Below are positions 23,450 through 34,200 of a stretch of DNA of 64,000 nucleotides, in pieces. Numbering within the stretch: position 1 is the first letter of the stretch; each line of letters begins with the position of its first letter. The position numbers and the translations under genes are program-made. This stretch comes from Combretum micranthum (taxonomy: Eukaryota > Streptophyta > Magnoliopsida > Myrtales > Combretaceae), in NCBI GenBank assembly GCA_024138025.1, contig JAMXBD010004280.1:1-64000 (forward strand), written 5' to 3'. The notes under the pieces are model-generated. The model was not told the origin of the DNA, searched no databases, and saw only the letters and a program-made list of their open reading frames with translations.

Positions 23450-24386
23450 TGTGTGTCCCTTCTTCGTTGTCCTCGGCCTCTGCCCCGCCTCACGTACGTC
23501 CTGGGTAACAGGGTACGCAGATGTGGATGCTATGTAGATAGGACAATATCTGTAACTGTAGCATCCTCATGTCCAGTAGCAACACTGTATTGATGGAACG
23601 GGACAGGGTTTGGCTCGACCTGTGTGAGCCCCTCCCCCATATCATGTGATGGCGATGGTCGTCTCTTCTGTGGAGCCAAGGGGGTATGGAACTCAGAGTA
23701 TGACGGGTCTGGCATGGGGGTGTCACCCATATAGTAAGATGTCGATAACGGGCCAACCTCGTCCTGAATGACCTGGGAAGGACCAGGCTCATCATGTGAA
23801 GGTAGATCGGACGGCTCAGGCTCATCTCTGATCTGTATACCCGGTGCTCGAGCTCATCCCCGACCCCTGCCTCGTCCCCGCCCACGCCTCTCTCTAGGAG
23901 GCTGTCGTCTCTGTACGGTATGAGACTGTGAGTCACCCTGTGCTGCCGCTGATGATGGAGCTGGTGGCACTAGATCATTGAAATTCAACCCCATAAACTC
24001 TTCCACCACACGATAAACATCTCGTGCAGTGGATGGAGTGAGCTCTGCGGGCATGTCTGGGATGCTATAAATGAAATCAGCCTACGAGTAACAGCAAAAA
24101 ATTATATCGGTAAGTAGCTGCCAAGTTAGTACAAGTCCATATAAAGCTTAAAGAGACAGTTATCTTACCATGTATCGTATGATAGCTCCCATGCATCCGA
24201 TCCAGTGTCGGGTGATCGCATGATACCACTAGAAGTAATCGTCAGATGTCCCAGCAGGCAAATCGGGCAGCTCAACTATGCAATCACGCCGAACATCCCA
24301 CTCAGCTATCCACCTCGCATGCTCCACCTGCCAGTTCCACTCGGAACATCCTCTCATGTCAATCTCATGGAGGGGTCTCATGTTAG

Positions 24387-24418
<32 letters not shown>

Positions 24419-26697
24419 CGCTGGAATCCCTGGAGGCCACAAACTGTCTGAGCACTCTGTCAGGGGTAGTAGTGCTCGACAAGGTAGAAGCATACCAGGG
24501 GGACACGTGCACGCCACATATCGCTCCCCGCTAGGTAGTATGGAGGTAGAGAGGGCAAGATCGAACTATATGGGTCCCACACCACCTGATGCAGTAGGAA
24601 AAAAAAATATTGCGTTAACAAACCATCGTACTATAGCAATGTAACAACACAAGTCATTGCAAAACAATTGAAGTATAGGAGGGAACGTATATCATACGTG
24701 ATGCACCGTCTATCGATCGAATCGAAAGATGCGCGGTACTCAATCAGCAGATGTGTTGATACTCGGGTCACGTCAAAAGTCGACCCTAATGGCTGATGAG
24801 TGGGCGGCCCGCGGTAACTGATGTGTGCAGGCGATGAACTGGGGCAATGTGGGGGAAGTGCTCCCATGCCCATATCTGCAGGACAACTAACAGTCCTGCC
24901 ATGTCCCCCATGTCGATGTGGGAAGCCAAGCATAGCTGCCTGTATAGCTAGGCCAAACAGGCAGCTCCCTACGCGTGCTGTCTGGCCGTCTCGAAGTCTC
25001 GGAGCAGCTGGAGGTACATGAGATGGACGTAGTTAGAGGACTTGTCTGCGACAATAAATCCCCCAAGCAGCAGTAAAATGTATGCCCGAGCGTGTCGTCT
25101 GATCATCAAATCATCAGCAAAATCAGGTGGGTCGCTGAAGTGGCTATCCAATGCTGCTACAGGTAAGCACCTGGCATCTTTTATAACTGAATTGTAACTC
25201 TCTGCCATGTTTGTTGTGCCTAAGCCAAATCTGACACCTTCATCGTAAGATAAAGTCCACATGCATGGAGGCAACTCACGAAAATATCGTGCTGTCCAAG
25301 GATTGCTTTGAGTGCAGCATTGAAATATCTGTGGAACTTGCGAATCTGGGCTTGATAGGCAGCTCTTTTTACTATTTCCTTACATTCCTTACTTTTGGTC
25401 TTTGAATTAAAGTTGCTTGCAACATGACGGATACACCAGCGCCAAGGCCACCCCCTAGGCCACACCGCATTCTCACCTTCGACCGCACTCCTGATACCGG
25501 CATGCCGGTCCTATATTAAGCAAATATTGGATCAGTCTTTGACAACGTGTTCCAGCACTTTTGCAAGGAACCAACTCCATGTATCCGCCTTCTCCTCATC
25601 CACAAGGGCATACATCAACGACACTATATGATTGGCCCTATCTATTGCTACTGCAATAAGCAATTTGTGCTTATACTTGCCATACAGGAAGGTACCATCA
25701 ACTGTGATCACAGGTCTGCAATGATTTAACATATGTAACTTAGTCAGTGAATATCAATAACTTAAAACAAAATTTAACAATGATTACAATACATACCTGC
25801 AGTAGTGGAACGCCTCAATGCAAGGACCAAATGCCAAAAAAGCTTATCTAGGAATACGTGGCCGGCGGGTATTTGAATCTTGAGTTTGCCACTCAACCTT
25901 TGTTCCTGGATTTGCCTCAGTAATTGCATTAAGTAGATGCAGAAGCTCCACATAAGATGACTCCCAACTTCCATACACCTGCTCAATGGCCTTTCTCTTT
26001 GCCTCACGAATTCTCTTGATATGAACTTATACTCGAACTGCTTTAATATATTCGTTTGGAGATCCGTCACCCTCACATCTAGAGAATTGCGGATCTCCAA
26101 TATTATGGCCTTGGACAAGTTGGTGGAGTCCAACTGAGAGTGATCCTGTCCAGTGATTTCATCCAAGCAAGTGTGAAGTCCTTCATATTTAGTGATGTGA
26201 AACCACCCACTATGTTTCTTATAAATGCCTCTGAGTCTCCACTTACAACATCTGTTGTGGATATCAGTACACTTAACTGCCCATACTCTTGGGTTCGAAT
26301 CCACTACCTTGAAGTTATAATGGTTCGTTATGTGCCACACATATTCTATCATTGCCCATTTCCCCTACAGGTGCCTGTGACAATTCAATTTCCAAAATCT
26401 GCACATAAACGCTACTGAGCCTTCTGTGTATAGCAACATCTCTTGTGCCGCATCATCATCGGTCACTGGAATAATATCATAACGTAGCGTCCTATCTCCA
26501 ATAGCTACCCTATGATATAGCTCCACCGATGTGTACACCTATTTACCTTTAGTCTATGCAAATAATCTCCACTATCTGCTCATATGTTGAATTCCTACTA
26601 ATATTGACCATTGCAACAGGCCACTTATCATAACAAAACCATCATCCCCTTACACAATATTCCCATGAGCGTACAGTATGAACTTCGCTTTATCCAT
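23450..26697 (-). pseudogene. MULE transposase fused to truncated plant mobile domain
   Basis: The start at 26,697 gives MDKAKFILYAHGNIV, with NSTYEQIVEIICI (PB1-like N-terminal domain). From 26,352 comes the Mu DNA-binding block (IEYVWHITNHYNFKVV..., CCKWRLRG, FHITKYEGLHTCL). The catalytic MULE core is PVITVDGTFLYGKYKHKLLIAVA...ALVDEEKADTWSWFL (about 25,535-25,710), then WCIRHVASNFNSK and GVRFGLGTTNMAESYNSVIKDARCLPVAAL. A putative intron separates exons at about 25,713-25,797. Without a SWIM finger the frame runs on into DDLMIRRHARAYILLLLGGF, HLMYLQLLRDFETARQ, and after a stop DMGDMAGLLVVLQIWAWEHFP. MWRARVPLVCFYLVEHYYP and NWQVEHARWIAEWDVRRD follow, all C-terminal plant mobile domain (MAIN/MAIL-like). 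The tail is RG-rich (RERRGRGRGRGRG). Stops and frameshifts make it a pseudogene. The known role of such a core is cut-and-paste transposition; the PMD's role in MULEs is unclear. Confidence 0.85.
24389..24418. repeat. 30-base G homopolymer inside PMD coding region
   Basis: An uninterrupted run of 30 G on the + strand reads as poly-Pro on the coding strand. It lies between FGLQGFQR and NMRPLHEIDMRG of the PMD remnant. PMD proteins carry a Pro-rich stretch here, so it probably grew from a Pro codon run. Its exact length is doubtful in any assembly. Confidence 0.9.
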
Positions 26698-26699
26698 TT

Positions 26700-27694
26700 C
26701 CTCACAAATCCTGCCATCTCATCAAAATTAGCTTCCACGCATCAAATTCAAAAAATCACACTTATGAATTGCATTCCTCGTAACATTTAACATAATTCCT
26801 AAAACTTGCACCTCCACTTTCAAAGTTGAAATTTAATTTTGTAATCTATTCTGCTTTCTTACAAATATTTGCTTTTTTCATCGCATTTTTCCATGCCATA
26901 TTAAATCGTCATACCAATACTAAAGTCCTAAATACACTCCGTTAACGATAATTGAAATTATTTTCAATTTTTTTTTCGCACACTCAATTTCCTAATAATT
27001 ATCCAACAATAACTACTTAGGACTTGATTTTTCCAAAGCAAATATTATATATATACATATCTATACAACATACAACAAGCAAAAAAAAAAAAAAAAACCA
27101 GTCGGCATTTGAATCATGCTACAAAATTATTCTAACAACGCAGACAATCTACATTCAACAATGCTAAAGTACTAAATACACCCCGTTAACGACAATTGAA
27201 ATTATTTTCAATTTTTTTTTTTGCACACTCAAATTCCTAAAATAATTATCCAACAATAACTATTTAGAACTTGATTTTTTCCAAAGCAATATTATACATA
27301 TACATATCTATAGAACATACAACAAGAAAAAAAAACCCGTCGGCGTAGGAATCATGCTACAAAATTATTCTAACAACACATACAATCTTAATTCAACAAT
27401 GCAGCATGAATGATTGAAAAAAAATACGAAAACACGCGGAAATCCAATCTCAACGTTCACCGTTCGCCGTTCCCCGTTTGCCACCGGTGGTCTCGCTTCA
27501 AATCTCCTCTTTTCGATCCTCCTACCCAACCAATCGCTACACAATCAACTTTGGACAAATGGAGATGAGCGATTATTGTCGATTTGTGGATTTGATGCGC
27601 CAAAAATCAACAGCAATTCGCGATTTGGGGATTAGGGTTCGTCTCTGCAAAGGAAAAATGGGGAAGAAGAAGCGTGCAGGAGAATTTAACCGCT
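26700..27694 (-). other. 5' leader of MULE 2, with internal duplication
   Basis: No coding domain. Two direct copies of about 170 bp are visible, at about 26,920-27,120 and 27,160-27,370. Both read CTAAA.ACAC.CCGTTAACGA.AATTGAAATTATTTTCAATTTTTT and later ..CATATCTATA.AACATACAACAAG. The open frames at 27,414-27,696 (+) have no domain and lie in the subterminal region. Confidence 0.5.
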
Positions 27695-27861
27695 GACCTC
27701 GTCTCTTGAAGAGACGAGGTTAATAGCAGCCTCGTCTCTTCGAGAGACGAGGTCACTAAACAAATGAGACCTCGTCTCTCGAAGAGACAAGGTCGGTCAC
27801 TTATGACCTCGTCTCTCGAAGAGACGAGGTCAGATCGACCTCGTCTCTTCAAGAGAGGAGG
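27695..27861. repeat. Right hairpin array of MULE 2, five palindromes
   Basis: Copies lie at 27,695-27,720, 27,729-27,754, 27,768-27,794, 27,805-27,831 and 27,837-27,861. Arms are as in the left array, and centres vary (G, CG, CGA). Single-base mismatches break some stems (for example AGACAAGG in the third and AGAGGAGG in the last). Confidence 0.93.
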
Positions 27862-27947
27862 CCATGTTATCTAAAATTAAAAATAATTTTTTTCGATGGT
27901 ATTTTCGTAATTTTTATTAAAAATATTAATATTTTATTCATTTCCTC

Positions 27948-28249
27948 CCTATATTGTTTACGCATAATAAATTCTCACGTTTGGCTGCGTTATCCGCTAG
28001 TTACGAGGAAAGCACAAACATGGTACATATTTTAAAAAAGAAAAAAAAATCAACGATATAAGTAAAACTGTAAAACAAAGACAGAGAGGAAATGATTGAA
28101 ATTGATTAGAAAGTCAAAACAAGACAAAATAGTCACCACACAACACCCAGAATCCACTTCAACCTCTGCCTTCTTCTCTGCTGTCCTCTCCTCATCATCT
28201 CCGAACTGAAAAATTCTCCTCAATACTTCTCAAAAACTATTTCCATGAT
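27948..28249 (+). promoter_or_regulatory. Promoter and 5' UTR region of the mannosidase gene
   Basis: Only 302 bp separate the MULE 2 terminus from the start codon. The last 110 bp are CT-rich (CTTCTTCTCTGCTGTCCTCTCC...), typical of a plant 5' leader. I see no clear TATA box. An upstream ATG at 28,245 overlaps the chosen start out of frame. Proximal promoter elements must lie in this short stretch or in the MULE itself. Confidence 0.5.
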
Positions 28250-31200
28250 ATGGCGATCAAGCTGTTGTTATTCCTCGTACTATGTCTTACGCTGTTCTCA
28301 TGGACCCAGTCCAAGTTCATGGTTTACAACACTTCAGCTTCCATAGACCCCAACAAGCTAAACGTTCACTTAGTTCCTCATACACATGACGATGTTGGGT
28401 GGTTGAAGACTATTGATCAGTACTATGTTGGGTCTAACAATTCAATCCAGGTATGTCAATGGTTTTATTTTTTTTAAATGATTATTTTGTTTCTGGTATT
28501 TCACTGAGAATTTTTGGGATTTTTGCAGGGGGCTTGTGTGCAAAATGTGTTGGATTCTTTGATTCCTGCTCTGTTGGCTGACAAGAATAGAAAGTTTATT
28601 TATGTTGAAATGGCAAGTTGTTTCCAGATTGTTGCCTTTTTACTTTCCTTCCTCTTTTTACCAAAATATGTGTTTATTATATGTTTTATATTGGTTATTA
28701 GAATAACTTTAGGAATGGTTCCGTTAATATCCAGGAATAGTGTCCAATGGTATTCCTTTTCATAACTTTTTCAAAAAAGCAGATCGAAAAAGAAAGAACC
28801 GATTCCAATTCTTCATGATTTCTTCATTCTGAATAACTAGTGGGAGATACGGATCAGATTTTGAGGAATTGGAAAATCCGAGTCATGATTCTGAATTTCC
28901 ACCCTTCATCCTCACTAACTCTTATTAGGATAAATAACAAAATGGGTTTCTGGAATACAATTCCAGATTTAATGTGTCACTAACACTTATGAACCTTTTG
29001 CTTGACAAGAAACTGTTTAATCTGTCATGCACTGATAAGTGATAACATATTTCACTTGAGAGGCCTGTAGATAGGAGCGTGTAATACATGCAATGTACTT
29101 GTTAAGCAAATCCTTTCCTTTGGATATGTAATAGCTGTTTGCCTTGATATCGAAGGAAGAACGATTGTAGCCTGAATTGTTGGTGGACAATTAGTGATAA
29201 TGTAATATGGTATCTGTTGCACTGACCTATGACCATAGGCAGGTGAGAAGGGTTTGATTTCCCTCTCTCCTGCTCGTTTGAAATAAAAAAAGAAAAAGCA
29301 TAGACATGCCATATTCATCCTGTTCCCGCATGCTGGATACAAATGATTGGAATTAGAAATAGAGCAGCTCATATTGACTTGTATGCCTATGGAAATGGAC
29401 TGAGAAGAGTCATAGTCAAGCTGAGTCAAAGAGGTAAAAACTTGATGTCTTGGTGCACTTTAGTGTAAAGATTGGATTTGACACCAGAAACCAAGTTGAA
29501 ATTGAGAATCAGTCACCCAGTTCACCATCTTAGGAGCAGTGGAGTCCAGTTTGACTTGGATATTTTTTCCTAAGAGACCAATGGCTTAAGCTGGACCTTT
29601 GCTTTGAATATGAATACTCACTGCCTTGTCATTCTAATGTATCAGATATCATAATATGGTCCAGCTTAGTTCACCAACCTATTCAGATGCTGCAGTCAAC
29701 TCAATTATGATCTAATCTAGCTTGAGTAGAAGTTTAGTAGCTTTAGTGCATAACAGTATGAGTACATTGCTTATAAAGAAAGTTCTTGATTACTTCTGTG
29801 GACACTTGAATATATCCATTACCAATCTGTCTGTCTTAAGTTTCTGTATCAGTGTTCTTTGTAGTGCTATACCTATTATGATCACATTTACATACTCTTT
29901 GGGTGACCCATATTGCATCTTGTCTGTCTTGGTATGAAACTATAATGTAAAGCTAACATCAACCTGGTGCCAACATTAGAATCCTTGGATGCAACATTAC
30001 ATAATGTGTGGCTTTTCAGTCATTTTATATCCATTCTGTTGTAAGCTTATTTTTGTTGTGGTCCTTACATCATCAAATCACAGCAGTTATCCACATAATG
30101 ATTGCAGATACCTTTCAAACTTATAATTTAATCATTGATCCCATGCTCTGGTTGATTTAGGCCTTTTTCCAACGGTGGTGGAGAGAGCAAAGTGATACCA
30201 TGCAAAATATTGTCAGGCAACTTGTCAACTCTGGTCAACTTGAGTTCATGTAACTTTCGCTTCTTATTGTATTTTCTTCATTTTCTTTCACTCTTTTTAT
30301 CCTGGCTTACCATAAGTTGTATTTCTAAAATTATCTTCTATACTTTTGGAGCTGATTTACAGTCTTACCTTGTTTTTAGTGGATTTTTGTGTATCATGTA
30401 ATTAAGAAAGGACTCTATGCAGGGGGGAAAACAAGTGGTGTTGTGAGAATACAGTATCAAGCTCGACTCCAAAATTAATTACTCAAACTCAATTGAACAT
30501 AAAGTTTTGTGCTCTAACTTGGCTTGAAGCATCGCTTGACAAGTTGGGCATGACACAATTAAAACTTGTTTAGGTTCTTCTTAGTTAAAAATAAAATTTC
30601 ATTCAAACCTATGTATAAGTCAAGTTCAAGGTATTGGTGCCTAAACTTGGCTCTAACTTGACTTACACATAAGTTTGACTTGAGCTTAATTAGGTTTGTG
30701 AGTTCATCTAGTTGAATATCATGAATCTCGAACTTGACTTAATGAACTATTTGGATAACTTGAGTGATATGGTAACCCTAATCAAGAACAACAACAAATA
30801 GATAGCAAGATTAAATAAAGATAAAAGGATAGATTATTGTGACAAGAAACCGTAGCTCTGATACCAAATGATATGGTAACCCTAGGTTATTAAACCTAGA
30901 ACCCCAAATCGTTGATTGGAATTGGAACCCGAGGATTGTCTTGAAACAAGTTGTTGTAGGATGGAATTAGACCTCAATCAAACCTGTTGATTGCAACCTA
31001 ATTATCAATGAATGGAATGGAACTAGACCTCGAACAAACCTGTTGATCGCAACCTAGTTATCACGTCAACCTCCTTGAGTGTTTAGATCAAGAAAATCAA
31101 ATGGAAATTCGTTTACAAGGAACGAGATGGAGTTTTCTCTTAAAGAGAATGAATAATATTCATATAAATCGTTTTCTTTTCCTTTAACTGGATTATTGAT

Positions 31201-34200
31201 CTTGAACTTGATGGGCTCAATTGATGATGCTATATGGATCACATCATTCCCCCTTTCCTCAAGAAGATTCGTCCTCGAATCTAAAGGATAAAGAATCTGC
31301 AAGCTATGATCTATATCAAGTAATAACTTTGGCATCTTCAAATGAATGAACACTGTAATCTTGTTGATAGCTCGACAGTCAACACACATTCTCCATGTTC
31401 CATCTTTCTTTGGAACCAAAATAACAGGAACTGAACATGGACTGAGGCTCTCCCTTACAAACCCCTTTTCTAACAAATCATCAACTTGCCTTTGAATCTC
31501 CTTTGTCTCCTCGGGATTGGCCCTATAAGCTGGCCGGTTAGGAATAGAAGCACCTGGAATAAAGTCAATTTGGTGCTCAATCCCCCTTAGTGGAGGCAAT
31601 CCCCTTGGAACTTCTTCAGGAAATAAATCCTCATATTCCTGCAAAAGAGAAACCACACACTTGGCAACGAAGAGTTAAGGTCAGAAGTAGTAAAATAAAC
31701 ATCCTTGTACATGAGTACAAGTAGTTGTTTCCTTGCCATGATTGCACTTTTAACCTCACTTTTTCTTGCAACTTCCTCTCCACTCAATGTGTTTAACTCT
31801 CCTCTATCATAACTCACAAGTGTTTGTTTCTCACTTTTTCTCTCCTTGCCACTCTTATCTTGTTCACTCATGTGTTTCTCTCGAAACTCTCTCGCTACCC
31901 TCACTTGATCTTCACATGCTTCCCATGGTTTCTGAGGAGTGAGAATCACAGTTCTTTTATTTAGAACAAAAGAATATTGGTTCTTGTACCCATCATATGT
32001 CACTTTCCTATCAAACTGCCAAGGTCGGCCTAGCAGTAAGTGACTAGCCTGCATGGGAACTATGTCACACAAAACTTCATCATGATAATTTCCTATAGAA
32101 AAGGAAATAAGAACCTGTTTTGTCACCTTGATCTCCCCACATTCATTCAACCATTGTAATCTGTAGGGCTTTGGATGTTTCACAGATTTTAACTTCAATT
32201 TATCAACTAGCAAGGTACTCGCAGCGTTAGTGCAGCTACCACTATCAATAATCAGTGTACATACCTTCTTCTGCACATGACACCGGGTATGAAAAATATG
32301 CTCACGCTGTACCTCTTCACTTTCACTCTCATCCTTAGGTTGAGTACTAAGGACTCGCCTAGTAACCAATAAATCTCCTTTCACAGGACCTTCTACATCT
32401 ACATCACTACAGTCTTCCAAAGCTGGCATATCAGGATCATCTTCTGAACTCACACTTTCAACATCGCCATTATCCAAAATAACCATAGCCCTTTGATTCG
32501 GACATTGAGAAGCAATATGTCCAAATCCTTTACACTTGAAACATTGAATATCACGAGATTTACCATAAGTCTTAGTTTCAGATTTACCTTTGTATGGAGT
32601 AACAGGACTTTTGGCCTTGGAATCCTCCTTGGACTTCAAATCTGAATTGTTCTTCTTCCAAGTGGACTTCCATGAAGAATTAGAAGTAGAACCAAATCGA
32701 GAAGACCCTTTAAACTTTAATTGTTGCTCCACTTTTATGGCATTGTGTAACAACTCCTCAATATCAAGATAAGGATGGAGTTCTACCACATTAGCAATCT
32801 CACGGTTTAATCCATTGAGAAATCTAGCCATAGTAGCTTCATCATCCTCTTTCACATCAGCCCGGATCATAGCTACTTCCATTTCCTTGTAATAATCCTC
32901 TACACTTCTTGACCCTTGTGTCAAACCTTGTAATTTTCTATGTAAATCCCTATAATAGTGACCAGGGATAAATCTTTTTCGCATCACCGCCTTCATTTCA
33001 TCCCAAGTACTAATGGGTCTCTCCTCATTTCTCCTCCTATTTCGCACAAGTTGATCCCACCATACACTAGCATAGTCGGAAAACTCAACAGAAGCCAACT
33101 TGATCTTTTTGTCTTCGGAGTAATTGTGGCAATCAAAGACATGATCCACCTTTCTCACCCATTCTAAAAACAATTCCGGGTCATTCTTACCTTGAAAAGG
33201 AGGTATCTTTAATTTGATATTCCCTAAGGAATTATCTTGTTTTGGAGCATTCCTCCACCTTCTTATAACTCCGGATCCTTCAGACTCAGATTCATCAATC
33301 TCTTCTTCATTACGTCTCATTCCTCTACTGCTCTTAGTCTTACTTGCGGATTCTATATTGTCAAGCCTTGCATTCATCATCCTAAACTGATCCTGTATCG
33401 ATTTGACGAACAATTTCATATCAATCTTATCACTTTCTCCGTCACTACCCATATCTTAACACCTGCAGAAAATTGGTTAGTAATAATCAAATAAGAAAAA
33501 TAATAATCCTCACAATTCGCTCCCTCACGTGTTTTCACTCAACAAATGACACTCACACTCGTGTCTTTTCGCTCAAGAAAATAATGTTCCTCACAACTCA
33601 ATCTCACAATCCCTTGTTCGGAATTCTCTCAATGATTTTCTCAAAATAAATCACTCACGCAACAACCAGAAAATTTCAACAACAAATTGGTCGGAATCAA
33701 AGATCCAATCTCAAGAACGTATATACCGCAATTTCTGAGAATTGAAAGGACGAAACAGAAACTTAGATCTATGACAAGATCCCAAGATAATATTGATAAC
33801 AATTTTTTTTTTTTTACTCAAGAACCCTAATCAAGAACAACAACAAATAGATAGTAAGATTAAAATAAAGATAAAAGGATAGATTACTTGTGACAAGAAA
33901 CCGTAGCTCTTGATACCAAATGATGGTAACCCTAGGTATATTAAACCTAGAACCCCCAAATCGTTGATTGGAATTGGAACCCGAGGATCGTCTTGAAACA
34001 AGTTGTCGTAGGATGGAATTAGACCTCAATCAAACCTGTTGATTGCAACCTAATTATCAATGAATGGAATGGAACTAGACCTCGAACAAACTTGTTGATC
34101 GCAACCTAGTTATCACGTCGACCTCCTTGAGTGTTTAGATCAAGAAAATCAAATGGAAATTCGTTCACAAGGAACAAGATGGAGTTTTCTCTTCAAAGAG

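Larger units (their letters stand above)
22838..27947 (-). mobile_element. MULE 2 with transposase-PMD gene and hairpin-array ends
   Basis: The terminal inverted repeats extend about 100 bp. The left end reads GGAAAATGAATAAAATATTAATA, continuing ..AATTACGGAAATACCAT..; the right end read inverted gives GAGGAAATGAATAAAATATTAATA, continuing ..AATTACGAAAATACCAT... The 9-bp target duplication is CCTATATGG (22,829-22,837) against CCTATATTG (27,948-27,956), 8 of 9 identical. Immediately inside both TIRs are arrays of palindromes. The 5.1-kb element encodes one transposase-related gene on the minus strand, now broken by stops and frameshifts. Its right end lies 302 bp upstream of the mannosidase start codon. 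Confidence 0.88.

Noticed and set aside
24205..24534. 109-codon + strand frame with poly-Gly
   Set aside because: It is the antisense shadow of the PMD remnant, and the poly-Gly comes from the G run.
22922..27861. Repeated CGTCTC/GAGACG (BsmBI sites) as a sign of cloning vector or engineered sequence
   Set aside because: The sites are part of longer natural palindromes with mutations, are shared by two MULEs, and no vector sequence is present.
29052..29429. 125-codon minus-strand frame in intron 2
   Set aside because: No domain or homologous motif recognised. It is antisense within an intron and most likely chance.
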